Part shown: piece after piece, positions 1 to 12,023 of the stretch
Numbering within the stretch: the stretch's first letter is position 1
Layout of the letters: every line of letters starts with the position of its first letter
Assembly (NCBI GenBank): GCA_015501585.1
Contig: JADNRY010000056.1
Coordinates: 186,001 to 250,000, forward strand
Length of the DNA stretch: 64,000 nt
DNA from: Rhodocollybia butyracea
Lineage: Eukaryota; Basidiomycota; Agaricomycetes; Agaricales; Omphalotaceae
Reading direction: 5' to 3'
Translations under genes and position numbers: made by a program
The notes under the pieces: generated by a model
The model's database searches: none
Told to the model about the DNA's origin: nothing
The model's input: only the letters and a program-made list of their open reading frames with translations

Positions 1-356
1 AGCAACCCCGCTCTGGATATCCAAGCAAGTCGGTGTGCTTTGTTGATAATTCATAATAAATTATGGTCCTATGTTCTTTGTAAAGCGCGCCAAATCGGTA
101 ATGTCTCGTATCGTACGCAAATGGTTCGATCATTACGCCATGCCCTCACCTGAATTCAACCTAATATGTATACACCATTTTTTAGAGCAATTGCGAATGC
201 AGATACTCTTGTCCGTAAGATCTTGTGATGATTCTCCTAGGCTAGATTGTAATATTGACGTATATTCGCCATCTGGGCCGTTTCTTGCGTATGGCCGTCT
301 CTAGGTATAATAGCTCAAAGGACTGCTGCTTTTTCTTCATTCTCAGAGACGATATC
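1..356. other. 5' edge, no gene seen
   Basis: Only short overlapping open frames without recognisable domains are present here. The stretch probably contains the promoter and 5' UTR of the dioxygenase gene that starts at 357. I see no clear TATA box or repeat. Confidence 0.4.
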
Positions 357-1615
357 ATGGCCCCAGTTGCAATTGACGAGTCTATCCTCGACGTGGCAGA
401 ACCCAAGAAGGATACCCTGGCGCTTCCCGAGCCTACTCTAGCTCGGTTGAAGAAGGCAGGAGTGGACTTGTCCAGCGGGTATCCATACCGTCCTTCACGT
501 CCACTCTACCTCGACGACGTGTACAAACTTCGCGCTAAAGAGTGGAAACACGACGATGCGGGTGCTAGGGCAGACAAATCCAAGAACGCCTTACTCTCCG
601 CCGCCACGAAAGTAACCGACTTGACGACCCATATCGGAACTGAGATAGAAGGACTTCAGCTCAAGGACTTGACGGATCAGCAGAAGGACGAACTTGCCCT
701 TCTTATCGCTGAACGAAGCGTCGTGTTCTTCCGCAATCAGGATCTTAGCCCCCAGCAACAACTGGAGCTAGGAAAATACTACGGAGAAATTGAGGTCCAC
801 GTAAGTCAAAAACACGTCTTTCCGGTCATCCTGGCTAAACGACGAAATAGCCTCAAGTTCCCCAGGTGCCGGGCCATCTGGGTGTAACAGTAATATGGCC
901 AGATCTAGCAGCCACTGAGCGAGTCGCTAACTTCCGTCAGCCAGGTGGTGCGTCTCGCTGGCACTCGGATTTGGTTCACGAGCTTCAACCTGCCGGGATT
1001 ACACATCTCCATAACGACACAGTGCCTCCAGTAGGCGGGGACACTTTGTGGGCCAGCGGGTATTCGGCGTACGAGAAATTGTCTCCTGACTTTCGCAAGA
1101 TCATCGATGGCAAATTGGCCGTGTACCGCTCTGCTCATCCGTATCTGGATCGAAGTCACCCTGAGGATGGCCCAAAGCACGTCGAGCGCGTACATCCACT
1201 AGTTCGAGTTCATCCAGCCACTGGCTGGAAAGCACTTTGGGTCAACCGGACTTTCACGGACCGTATCGTTGGGCTTGACCGGGCTGAAAGTGACGCGATC
1301 CTCAATCACTTGTTCAGTGTGTACGAGAACAGTGTAGACATCCAAGTTCGATTCAAATGGACGCCGGGCACTTCTGCCCTCTGGGACAATAGGCGAGTGC
1401 ACTTTTCTACTCAATCAATGAACGACACACGCTGACTGACCATTTCCAGAATTACTATCCACAATGCGAGCTGGGACTATGGCGGCAAATATCCCAGACA
1501 TGGAACTCGAGTCACGTCGCTGGCTGAAAAGCCCTACTTTGACCCGGATGCCCCAACGAGGCGTCAGGCTTTAGGATTATTGGACGAGGGAGAACTGCCT
1601 GAAGGTCCTCAGTAG
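357..1615 (+). CDS. TauD/TfdA-family Fe(II)/2-oxoglutarate dioxygenase
   Basis: Three exons (357-800, 866-1392, 1450-1615) sum to 1137 nt and encode 378 aa. The protein has the TauD/TfdA fold signature: an HxD iron-binding pair in RWHSDL near the middle, the distal His in RITIHN, and the 2-oxoglutarate-binding Arg in HGTRV downstream. Enzymes of this family hydroxylate sulfonates such as taurine, or other small acids, using 2-oxoglutarate and O2; the exact substrate cannot be read from sequence. The N-terminal ~80 residues are a fungal extension. The second intron must be GC-AG (gcgagt at 1393), because only that donor joins WDNR to ITIHN in frame; using the nearby GT at 1397 leads to a stop. 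Start chosen as the first in-frame ATG. Family assignment is firm; substrate unknown. Confidence 0.9.
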
Positions 1616-1738
1616 GCAAATCATTGTAAATCTAGTCAAACTCAAAGTAAATGTACAAGCATCTGTGAAAGGTGATCGCACCTTGAAGTTCTGCGTGTGA
1701 ATTTTTGCTCAGCTTCTTCTCGCTTCTCCAACTTGTCC

Positions 1739-2555
1739 ATGTCGGTCACGGTGGAGCAGTTGATTCCCCTTCCTGAGGCTTATACGGAGTGTGAGGCTTG
1801 CGGCGAAGAAGATGAGGATGTTACTCTACTGAGGTGTAGTCGATGCAAGAACAAGTTCTACTGTGTACGTATTTCCCACTGTGACCTCGTACTTACTTAC
1901 ATTATCGCAGAGCGAAAGATGCCAGAGATCTGATTGGAAAACGCATCGCTTCGACTGCTCTGAGCTTCCTGTTGCTGGGGATGCCTTGGCGATTTTGTCC
2001 TGCGATTCAGAGCTCCAAACCGAGGTAGCGCGCGTTATTCAGTCTTTAAAGCAGTGGAGGGATGCCTCGGATCGTAATGCAAAAGCGAACAAAGAAGCTT
2101 TAAAGGGTTTACAAGAATCACAGGATATTCTCGGTGAATACGGTTTGCTAACAGGCGGCTTGAAACACGCTAATTATCCGACAGAATGGGAAAAACAACT
2201 TCCAACTGCCTTTCAGTACTCGCATAGCCCTGCGCTTCATCAAAAACACGTTTTTCGCAAGCCTCTCATGCTCATAGCACGTCTTTTGTTCAGCTATTCA
2301 ATCGCCGTCCTCCCAGCAGACGAAAAAACTGCATTGACGAAATACATAGCATCGACAGACTTTCCTTCGTCGTTCCCTCAGCTGTACGCGCCGAAAGTTG
2401 TTGCTCGACCTGCGAAACTGAGCTCCGGTGAATACGAAACCTTGACGCAAATACTTGGGAATGTGCTTGACGCATTGGCGCCCTCGTTGTCTGAAGACCT
2501 CAGAGGAGCATGGCGGAACTTGATGGTGGGTCAAAAGAGGTTGTACAATGCTTGA
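1739..2555 (+). CDS. MYND-type zinc-finger protein
   Basis: Two exons (1739-1864, 1911-2555; 46-nt intron) encode 256 aa. Residues ~18-60 form a complete MYND zinc finger: C-x2-C, then CSRCKNKFYC, then ERCQRSDWKTHRFDC with the expected W-x2-H-x3-C ending. The intron splits the finger just after KFYC, a common position in agaric MYND genes. The C-terminal ~190 residues are helical and unrecognised. MYND fingers mediate protein-protein contacts; there is no SET domain, so this is not a histone methyltransferase of the SMYD class. It lies 123 bp downstream of the dioxygenase on the same strand; no functional link is implied. Confidence 0.85.
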
Positions 2556-2792
2556 TGAATATTTGAGCTTCTGTAATCGGCGATATCTTGGACGAATAAA
2601 CATTGACACGAGGAGACAAATCTGGAACGTCTTAAATGACGCTGGAGTGGGGATGCAATGTTGAGTTAAGCGTTATGTAAGCGCTCTCACGCTGCTTATC
2701 TTATCCGCCGTTCTTTTTAGTGTCGAGCGTATCCCCTAAGTATTCGTATCAGCCTCAAGTCTTTTCAAGATTTACTATATAACTAGATCTCA

Positions 2793-3702
2793 ATGGATAG
2801 TAACGACGACATATTTTCTATTGGCGAGACTATCTCTGTCCGAACGGAGGAAAAACATCGTACAAGCTTATACCATCGTTAAAGCCTTTCTTCCCTTCAC
2901 AAAGAGCATTGTCCTTGTCGTTCGACTGGTGGATGGAACGAGTCCAAATGACAATGTAATTTTCAAGATATACGATCCTCGTTTTCTCGAGGACAGAGAA
3001 ACCACTTCTCAGCCGTGGAACCTTCATACTGAACATGCAGCTGCTGCTTCTCGCTCAGAATTGGCTTCCTTAGACGACGACGAGATAATGGATCGCTTCG
3101 AAGAATATTATGACGATGTTGAAGGCCAAAATGAAATTACAATCTTGTGGGAGGAATGGTTTTACCGAATGTCGATGCAATCCTACAACAACGAGCGAAG
3201 GGCATATGCGAACCTATCACGTCTTCAGGGATCAATAATTCCAAAATTCATTGGTTCTGGTCATCTCTAACTCCCAGAACGTGCAGTCGATGTTCCTCTT
3301 AATATCCTCGAATACATCCCTGACAGTATCACACTTCAGGAAGTCTCGTCGTCTGTCATTCGAACTATCAATACCATGGCCTCATCTCTGTCTATCTCCG
3401 AGTCGGTTCATCGCAGTAGAGCCCGGAGCGCTCCATCCTCTGAAGCTGTCGACACTAACGCTGTCGCTGTTGAAGATGACTCGCCTGATCCCAAGGTCAA
3501 CACAGGGGTCCCCTGGTTAGATGAGTTGCTCGAGGGCGTAGACAGTCTCGTGGAGCATGGCGTAATCTACGGTGATTTGCATCTCAAAAATGTTCTGGTC
3601 ACTCCACAGTCTTGTCCACAACGAGCGAGCAAGACGCGGAAGACAGGTGGGAAATTAAATGTAACCAATCGAATGATAGTTGGTGGATATGACATTGGTT
3701 GA
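2793..3702 (+). pseudogene. Kinase-like (HGDLHxxN) gene, frameshifted and interrupted
   Basis: The ATG at 2793 opens a frame (MDSNDDIFS...) that shifts at the A5 run 2851-2855. The continuing frame encodes a fungal protein with RLxDG..VIFKIYDPRF near its N-terminus and the catalytic-loop-like YGDLHLKNVL near 3570. That motif is of the kind seen in aminoglycoside/choline-kinase-fold and RIO-like proteins. An in-frame TAA at 3268-3270 separates the two halves, although the same frame continues sensibly on both sides (..GSGHL / LPERAVDV..). The frame ends at 3702 before any DFG/IDF metal-binding segment. Two independent lesions plus a missing C-terminus argue for a pseudogene, though the first lesion alone could be a sequencing error. 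Function of the intact family is unknown. Confidence 0.55.
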
Positions 3703-6622
3703 AGGACAAAGGCCTCAAGCTGGCTGGTATAAAATAAAGACTGGTTTTACGAATACAAATCACTGGTCTCTGGGCATACTTTATGATGATATTTTTCGTG
3801 CAATCGTACGCCTACATTCCAAATTTTAGGGTGCAAGTTCTGCGTCAGTGATCATCTCCCTTCCTCTTCTTTTTGCACGGCTCTGATGTAGGTATTCGCT
3901 TCATGCTTTAGTCCACTTGGGTCTTCTCGAAACGTGCGTACAACGAACATAATTGAATCCTAGGGGATGATTCTAGCAACAGCGGTATATTTGCAGTAGG
4001 AAAGACGATCTCAAACAGTGAATCTGGAGACCCTCAGTTATGCGACTTGTTCCAACAGTACTCCTTCCAGAATTATTCAAACATATACAAGGTAAATACA
4101 TACTATGCTGGAACTTTAAAGAGTATTTTTCCTTTTTGACTGACAACCGTCGCCTTCTGCGTTGGGTTATCGGGATCCGCAATGACCGAACATTTACCTT
4201 TACAGGCTGGGGCACCCGTGAAGGTGAAATGAAGCTGGAAGCTGTTGCGCGAATGGGGGACTCTGGTTTCGGGATACAACCCTGGTTCGAGGTAAATTTG
4301 GTGCTTTACGCAGACATCCAGCCCCAGGTGTGGTATAGCTTCATAAAAAAGATCCTCAATGCCAGTTTTCAAGCGTTCCCAATTGGGTGGTTGTGTGTGT
4401 GTTACCGGATGGAATGTGATATCCAGGAGTGTTCGTCGAGAAAGGCTGTACGGTTGATCGCGAGAACAAGCTGCTACTTTACTGTCAAGAAAAACCTACA
4501 ACAAATTAGACACGACAAAACAATATGAGGGTTTGATTTAACACTCACAGGTTGTGGGACAGCATTTACAGAAAAGCCGAGGACAAGGCAAGGCATTAGT
4601 GCAAGCCCGAGGTTTGTGGTAAACAACATAGAAGTGTTGACGATTAGAATCACGTCAAGGTAGTTACAGCGTAAATGGGTAAGACGAGGATGCTCGAAGA
4701 GAGGCAGTAAGATAGTAGGATGAGGGCGCACTCGAAGTTTTGACCAGCAGAGGAGATAGCTTGACCTGCAAGTTGAGGAAAGATTGCCAGTACATGACAG
4801 GGTTTTATACGCCAGAAAAATCTGAATTTGGAATGATACCCGCTAACTGGCCACACGGCAGTCATGATACTGCGATGCATACTACTTAATGTATACAGAC
4901 TATCAAGCATAGAATGCTCATGTTGCTGCGTGCGCGACACACCAGGACACACACGCTGAACCAAGGCTGAACACACCTGGGAAGCTTGGTACCGAGCAAT
5001 ATTGTTGAGTAGCCGCCCAAAAGCAATAAACCCATTTCAATCCGGGAACTGAAACCTGCGCTGTCGTAGGCGGGAATTGAGCGTGGAACATCTCGGTAGT
5101 AGCCTGTAGTACCTCAGCGCTCAGCATGTTTGAGTACTTCTGAGCGCAATTCGAATTTCTTGCCTTATTCATTTGGATTGGCAGTGGGTGATGACCGAAC
5201 ACAGCTGGCAACCTCTGCAACGCGAGTTTGGTAATAGGTGCCGCATTGATTAATCTGTAAGTTGGTTGGACATAGTGAGAGCCAGTGAGATTGTGAGAGT
5301 TCTGTACACGTTCAGAGGTAAAGGAAGCGAGGAGAGAATACTGTGATTTTCGGAGCATGATGCCTGCAAATTACTAGCCTGGGGTAAGAAATCGACAGAC
5401 ATTGTCCAAGCCTGGCCCGCCGTAATGTACCTGTGAATGTCTTGTATCCATCTTTTGTCCAAAGCCAGCTATTGCCATTGGAAGTTCTGGAGAAAAGGAG
5501 CACGTGCCAACCGCTTTCGTGCTCTGACTCGAGAGCTCTCCTTATATTAGCCTTGCCAGCCGTCTTGTAGTTAGCGAAGAAAAGTCGTTCACAAACAAAA
5601 GCTCTCCTTGAAGTTGGCAAGTTGGTGCAGAGTTTAGTTTATTGACATCACAAGGCTTTACTTGTCAGCACGCAAATCATTGCTAAAATCAGTCGCGTCG
5701 TAAATCATGAACTTTCAAGACGATTTTGAGCGACTATGATATCTACAGTGAAAACACTCAGCATGTTCGGGATAAGGTAGGCGTACAAACCACGAATAAA
5801 CTGAAGTTCTCCCAAGCATAGTGAGCCCGGTTACGACGAAAGCCCTCAACAAGTACCCACCGAGATTTCAAAGGTTGAGCATCGTCTGGGCAGAAACGGG
5901 CAAGAGAAGAATCAAAGGAACCGGTCGAATAACAAACTATCGTATGTCGTACATATTTGTTCGATTCGAGCTCGATCTAATCAATAGTCCGATGGTATTA
6001 AAGTCACAAGGCATTGTAAACAGAATCACCGGTCTCTGGGCATACTCGTATATCTTCAGAGACTGGCGAACGTTTAAGGCTGCTCCGCTCGACAGTGATA
6101 CTATATCTGTCTCAAACATCCTTCCCCAGCGAACAATGATATAGATGTAAGGGGATGAGGCGTGAGTATTTGAGTCATGGCCAGGACATGATTGTCCCTA
6201 AAAGAGGGTCATAAGCCATATTGGGACGTCAGATGTCAGTTCTTGATAAATCCAGCTTTGGCATACCCTAATTTGGCAACGAGACAATGCATTGTTATGT
6301 TGGACCACCAAAATGAGCCATTTTATTTTGATCTTCATTCGGATCCATCTATTCCATTGTTCGACCATTATGGTCATGCTCAATGGTCCGATGGACCGCA
6401 TATATAAAGCACAATAGTCACTATCTACCAAATCCAACTTATATGTCCTATTTTCCCAGCACACGCATCACCAGTTTGTTTTGGTGGAGATATAAAGCAA
6501 CCTCGCAGTCTTCTTCCTCGTCCCCCTTCTCTACGCTTATCTTCAAAGCCCGAAACCTTGCAGCTCGTTGCAGACTGCCAATCAAAAGACGCTCTCAATC
6601 AAAATCTTATTCTGGCTTCCAG
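3703..6622. other. 2.9-kb gene-poor stretch
   Basis: No gene could be supported. Several 70-160-codon open frames exist on both strands (for example 4040-4528 on + and 4918-5358 on -), but none shows a known domain or an acceptable splice chain. A short stretch shared by about 3757-3780 and 6023-6046 (core ggtctctgggcatact) suggests both ends contain remnants of the same sequence family. A TATA-like tatataaag at about 6400 precedes the next gene. Confidence 0.45.
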
Positions 6623-7330
6623 ATGCCGACCTCGTATATGACAACTCCCACAGCTGCGCAGGGCACCGTCACTTATGCATCTTTTGGGATCGACGGAGAA
6701 GCCTGCGGAGGCAACTCGTCCTTGGAGAACATCGATCCAAACACTGGCAGCGTGGATATCGATACTCCACAAGATCCTGATTGCATGGTGCCACTCCCTT
6801 CACAAACACATGAGGTGAGGCCACTTTTTTTTCCCAGCTGGATTTGACACACTTATGAACATAATTTCAGCGTGCCATCTCGGAACTCAAGCAACCACAA
6901 AAAGAACACAGCTTGAACTCTACCGCCACTCCTCTAAAGAAACTCTCTAAAAAGATTCTCGCTCGCCCTCCCTCCCTTAACAACCCCCCAGGATCATCCA
7001 TTTCTACAAATCCGTCCGTCGAGCTGGTGCCCATAGCCGGTGATGCCGAAGGGGAGAATTCCTCTTCTGATGATTATGATGTGTCCGATTCTGACAAGAG
7101 TACTGGGGCTGGTACTGCTGCTGAAAGCGACAGTACTTCGGAGGTGGAGGAGCCTGTGTTGAGACCTTTGACGGTCCCTCCTTGGCACTATAAAGCCAGA
7201 CGGGATAATCGTGCTGCTACTCCAGAGTAAGTCTCTTTACATCAGTTATTTGAGTTACTAATCAACGACCAATAGACCTCGTCCTCCTTATATCGTGTCG
7301 GATGGCGAAACGATGCGTTTTCCATTCTGA
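6623..7330 (+). CDS. Small acidic Ser/Thr-rich hypothetical protein
   Basis: Three exons (6623-6814, 6871-7226, 7276-7330) sum to 603 nt and encode 200 aa. The N-terminus (MPTSYMTTPT..) is Thr/Ala-rich. The middle has a short basic patch (LKKLSKKILARPP), followed by a strongly acidic Ser/Asp region around residues 120-155 and a Pro-rich tail with WHYKARR. There is no signal peptide or membrane segment. Low complexity and lack of recognised domains suggest an intrinsically disordered protein. Both introns have clean GT-AG borders and exon phases agree, which supports expression. The open frame extends upstream of 6623, so an earlier start is possible. No function assigned. Confidence 0.65.
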
Positions 7331-7494
7331 GTTATGTGGGGGACGTGAGAGTCGGGTTTGCTTCATTCTAAATACTGCTGTGTATTATTATACGTTCTAA
7401 ATCTACGATGATAATATGATAATCCGAAATTATGGACAGTGCGATGCATGTTCTGTCGTCAAGCTATACTGTACCTTTTTAATCTGGTCGCTCC

Positions 7495-8965
7495 CTAAGC
7501 GAACCATGCCCTCAACCCATCATAAACCACAAAAACGATCCCGCTACTGGGTATTGCCCTCGCCATCGACATTCCGCACCCAGAATATAGGCCTTTAGCG
7601 CCATGGGTGCGATATATTTTCAGAAAAGTCTCTAGAAACGACATCGATTCTGGACTTGCGCTACTCGAACGTTTGAGCACCGAAGATAACGCAGAGGAAG
7701 CCGTTAGAGGTTGTTTGGAAGTGGAGTAGGGGGGTGATGAAGTCGATGAAGAAGGAGTTAGAGTCGTGGATGGAGGTGAAGTTGACCATTCTCTGGCTGC
7801 ACTCGACGCACGTTGTTGGTATACCCTCATTTCACGTAGTTCCTCCTCGGTCTGCATTGCACTTTTTACTGTATCGGCCGGATACAGCGCCGCTACACAA
7901 ACAGCGCCAGATACGGCTCCAGCAAAGGCCGACTCCCAAGGTAACAAAGGCGAGGAACTATGTTCGGTTTTCGTTCGTCGTTCTTTTAAAATCCTCCCGA
8001 CCCATTCTTTGACGGAGAACCATACAGCTGTGCCTCCAGTCTCGCGAAGAACGGTGCCTGTATGACCTAACCATAATCCTCGAACACCATTAGTTGCGAT
8101 AATGTTGCGAACGATAGTTAACGGCCCAGGGAGATGATGATTTGTGCTGGAAGCGGTGACAGGAGACAGGGAGGTGCGGATGCTTTGAGGAGGAGATTGC
8201 CGCGTGTATATGGAGGAGGATGTGAGATCCCTAGGTGGAGGTTTGGGTAGTACGGGAACGTGAATCGGCGGAACGCGTGGAGGGGTAGGAACATTTAGCA
8301 TTTGAACTTGGATTTTACATTTGACAAGCTCTATCGGTGTTCTGCGATGAGATAAGAATTAGAGGCATAATCTTCCATACGCAGATATTTCAAACTGACA
8401 GTATAAAGCTGGTGGTTGCGCCTGCGCCTGCCGCTGCGAAACAGAGCTGTGGGATAGTCAACTCATCTGAGGACTTGTAGTAACGGCGTATACCGTTTTG
8501 GAGTGATGAATACGCGACAAAAAGTGCTGCAGTTTCTAACATTGAGCCTAGAAGCTGATCAAAGTTATTAAATTAAAATGTGTCTAGTAGAAAATGCAAG
8601 TTGCTCACGGGTACGGGAAGGCCCTAAAGATCATTTGAGCTCAAGGGATCAAGCTGAAAATAAAAATTCTGCTCACGCGATACAGGCCTTTGAATCCTTC
8701 GTCCCGCCACGTCTGCATAAGACAGTCCATAGGGCCTTTGAACCGAGGCTGGCTGCTCGAACTTGACAAAAGTTGAGATTGCAGACGAACTTTAGCCAGG
8801 TCAAACGGATATTCAAAAACTTCGGAAACCATTCCTGCAACCTAAATATAAAAATGAGATAAAATAAAATAAAGAAGATATGTAGCTTACGCTTCCGAAA
8901 ACAATATCCTGAACAGCGTCGTCGATAGGTGACTGGAGGGGCCGTGAAGCCCCATCCGAGTGCAT
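7495..8965 (-). CDS. ORT1: Mitochondrial carrier, Ort1/Arg11 (ornithine)-like
   Basis: Five exons on the minus strand (8965-8891, 8841-8677, 8623-8609, 8554-8400, 8341-7495) sum to 1257 nt and give 418 aa. All three signatures of a six-helix mitochondrial solute carrier are present: PFDLAKVRLQ, PIELVKCKIQ and PADTVKSAMQ. The last closely resembles yeast Ort1, which exchanges ornithine for protons across the inner membrane to feed cytosolic arginine synthesis. Typical carriers have ~300 aa; the extra length comes from two Pro/Ser-rich inserts, one after the second signature and one after PADTVKSAMQ. Exon 3 is only 15 nt (GLPVP). Start is the first ATG after an upstream stop in frame. Carrier identity is certain; ornithine specificity is inferred. 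Confidence 0.85.
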
Positions 8966-9140
8966 GATACTTGGAAAGTGTGCCTGGTTTACTTTGAGAA
9001 GCCCTAATCACTGTAAAAAAAGACGACGATGAAGTTGCAGTGTCATTGGCCGTTCACGTTGACTTTTCCGTGCCGAGCGACGCGTACGTCGATGGCGAAA
9101 ACATGAGTGGTCCGCGCGCTTATTTAAGCGCTCATCCATC
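8966..9140. promoter_or_regulatory. Shared divergent promoter region
   Basis: This 175-bp interval lies between the start codons of the carrier (-) and the Zn2Cys6 regulator (+). It must hold the 5' ends of both genes, and has a T7 tract on the minus strand (A7 at 9014-9020). Divergent position makes co-regulation possible, but nothing in the sequence proves it. Confidence 0.5.
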
Positions 9141-12023
9141 ATGTCCGACAAAAAACGACGGCTACAAAACGCGTGCGATTTATGCAGGAAGCGAAGGGTT
9201 CGCTGCCATAGCGTAACTGCGCTTGAACCGTGCTCCAACTGCCTTGTAGATGGTGTTCCTTGTACTCGTACCACGCAGAAAAAGGTAATGACTGGTGGCT
9301 ATTTTTCCGTTAATAAATCTGATCTCTCTGTTCTGTGACGTCTTTTCCAGAAACGTGGGCCAAGAACAGGGTGAAATTTGATACTCGAAGTCTAGATGTT
9401 GTCTAACTTCACGTTGATCCAGGACATCATCCAAAAAACATACCGCTGCTATCCAAGTTATAATCAACGCTATCATCACGGAACCAGAGACATATGTTTT
9501 ACCAGAAGACCCTAACCTTGTTCGTAAGATGCTTCTTGATTTTGCATATCATATCCGCTCTTTGGAAAGACGGATTTCTCATTGGCGACAAGCTGCAACG
9601 CAATCGGAGATCTACACTATGGTTCAGCCCATCGACTCTTCCAACACTCCCGAAGTTAAAAGTGGCAATCCTGACGATGGGACCGAATCAGACAACCTCT
9701 CTAGTGAAAGCGACGTTGCGCTGACTCTTGCAAGTTCGTTAAGGAATCTTTCCCTCCATAAAAACAGCCCGGTCTCGTCTGGGCAACGCCATTTTGGTCA
9801 ATCGAGCAACGTCATGATGATCCAGACAGCAGCTAAAATCAAACAAGAAATCCTTGGGGGACAACCATCCTACCACGAAAGTCGTAGACCTCAGTTTTGG
9901 GAAATCCCTACGGTAAGCATTTTTTTAGAATCGTTATTTTCATTCAGACTTGACGTATTGTTTGGATAGTGGCAGCGCAAGTTAGAACAGCCGCGATCGT
10001 CTTTAATCTTCCCTGAAGCCGACCTGCTCCTGCAACTTATCGAACTGTACTTCCAGCGAGTCCAACCTTACGTTCCGCTGTTACATTACCCGAGTTTTTC
10101 ACGATCTGTATCCGAATGCTTGCATCTTCAAGACCATAGCTTTGGAATCGTTGTCCTGGGTGTATGCGCTGTCGCCTCACGATACTCACATGACCCCCGC
10201 TGCCTTGAAACTGGTACCACAAGCCCACACTCACTTGGATGGTCATACTACAAGCAGATGACACCACGAACATTGTTCACAGAGCCACCAAATTTATATG
10301 ACCTGCAGTATTGCTGTGTATGTCTTTAGATTTTGTTTTCTCGCTTATTGTAATGTTGGAGATATAGCTTTCAGTTCTATATCTTTTGGGCACTTTTGCG
10401 TCAGATACAGTATGGAGTATAATAGGAACCGGTTTGAGGTCAGACATACAAAATATAACATCGGAAACTTGAACTGACTCTAGAACTAAGATATGGGCAG
10501 GAGATGGGTTTACATAGGAAAAAGAAAAAACGACCAGAGGGTCAACCAGCCTGGTGGACTGTGCAAAGCGAGCTTTGTACCCGCGCTTATTGGGTACTGA
10601 TTAATATGGATACCTGGATAAGTATCTCCTATGGCCGTCCCAAAGCCACTACCAGTGATGAGTGAGTTCAGGGCCTCTGGTACTTAGTTTCAACTTAAGG
10701 TTGTTTCCGTCTAGTTTTGATCTAGAACTGCCTATGGACTGTGACGACGAGTATTGGGAGACTAACGATAGAAAGCAGCCTGCAGGTATCCCTCGAAATC
10801 CTCGTTTTTCATTTATCATTGCCAGCTGTTGGAGATTGCTGGATCTATGCATCGCGCAATATATTCCGTCCACAGACCCAGATTTTGGAAAAGGATGGGT
10901 ATATTCGGACCAAATTGGGATCAGAAAGCTGTGATAGAGCTTGATTCCGCTCTTAATGAATGGTTTGCATCCCTCCCTGAGCACCGTGAGTGCCAAACTT
11001 TCTGCCTATGTTTGGACGACTTTAAAATTTTGATTATACAGTAAAATGGGACCCCAATGGGGAAGATAGTTTGTTCATGCGTCAAGCTGGGGCTTTGCAT
11101 GCTGGCTATTATTGGTTACAGATGAAGATACATGGGCAGTTCTTCCAAACTATCTATTCTCAAAGTCGCAGTGGTTCCAAATCTGAATTTCCTGAGCTCC
11201 CGACAATGCCAATTCTGATGAATGCAGCGAAAAGTACGGTCAGGATACTGGGGGTTCAAAGTCAGCTCCAGGTCGACCCTCCTGGTCCTTTTATGGTGGC
11301 TACATACTTTGAAACAAACAGTTCCATTCTGACAAGGTCGTAGATACCGATTTTTAATGCTGCAATTGTATTACTTTTAGGGAGTTGGATGAAGAGAAAT
11401 ACGTTGGACAGTAGCAAGGACATGCAAGCCGTAGCCCGTTGCTTGGAAATCATCTCATCATACGAGGACAGGCATGTATACCCTTCACTTGGCACCCAGT
11501 TCTGAAGCTAAACATGATGGTATAGATATGTACTTGCTGGCCGGCTGTAGTAAGACCTCTATTACCCTCTCTCTTGCAACGGAGACTGAGACTATGGCTC
11601 TATCCGAAGTGACATTATCCATTCCGTCATGAACATGGGTGCTCAACATTTTCAAACTACTTCAACTTCTGCTCCTGCGAAGAGCGATGACACCCATTAC
11701 ACTTCTGTATACCCTAGGTCCCCACTATCTTTATTCGAAACTGTTCGTGGGTTCGAGACTAATGGTTCAAGTTTATCTTACGGCCAGAATAGTATGGCCT
11801 CTACAACGGCCGCTTCTCTTCCTGTATCGGACTTGTTCGAGCTTACAAGTTTTCCTGGTATGATAGCGAGCTCAGCTTTACTATACCCGAGTGCTAATCC
11901 TATATTTGTTCCTCAGACTTCGTAGAACCCGGTTCGGCTTTACCCTCAGAGGAGAACTGGACAACTTTTATGGCTCAAGTGGACGAACTCTTGCAATCGG
12001 TCAGTGGAGGACTTCCAACATAG
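9141..12023 (+). CDS. Zn2Cys6 transcription factor with fungal_trans domain (one apparent frameshift)
   Basis: The N-terminus carries a Zn(II)2Cys6 DNA-binding cluster (CDLCRKRRVRC..C..C..C, residues ~11-43), followed by a 20-nt exon, an acidic Ser-rich linker and the fungal_trans middle-homology region. That region includes FQRVQPYVPLLHYPSF, EMGLHRKK, LELPMDCDDEYWE and LDSALNEWF. Introns were placed at 9285, 9371, 9913, 10318, 10439, 10662, 10986, 11296, 11472, 11547 and 11858; the one at 11472 is GC-AG. The frame breaks at the CCC run 10790-10792. One extra C restores the reading PAGIPSK..LLEIAG and makes the total 2274 nt, exactly 758 codons (757 aa). Such proteins are nuclear regulators of carbon use or secondary metabolism; the target is unknown. 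It is a paralogue of the gene at 62.4-64 kb. Confidence 0.85.

Noticed and set aside
4918..5620. Overlapping minus-strand frames that might be exons of one gene
   Set aside because: I could not find consistent donor/acceptor phases or any family similarity.
7734..8065. Plus-strand frames over the carrier gene
   Set aside because: They are shadows of the minus-strand carrier exon.
11547..11609. In-frame stops suggesting that the regulator is a pseudogene
   Set aside because: A GT-AG intron at 11547-11609 removes all three stops and joins AGRL to DIIHSVMNMG in frame.
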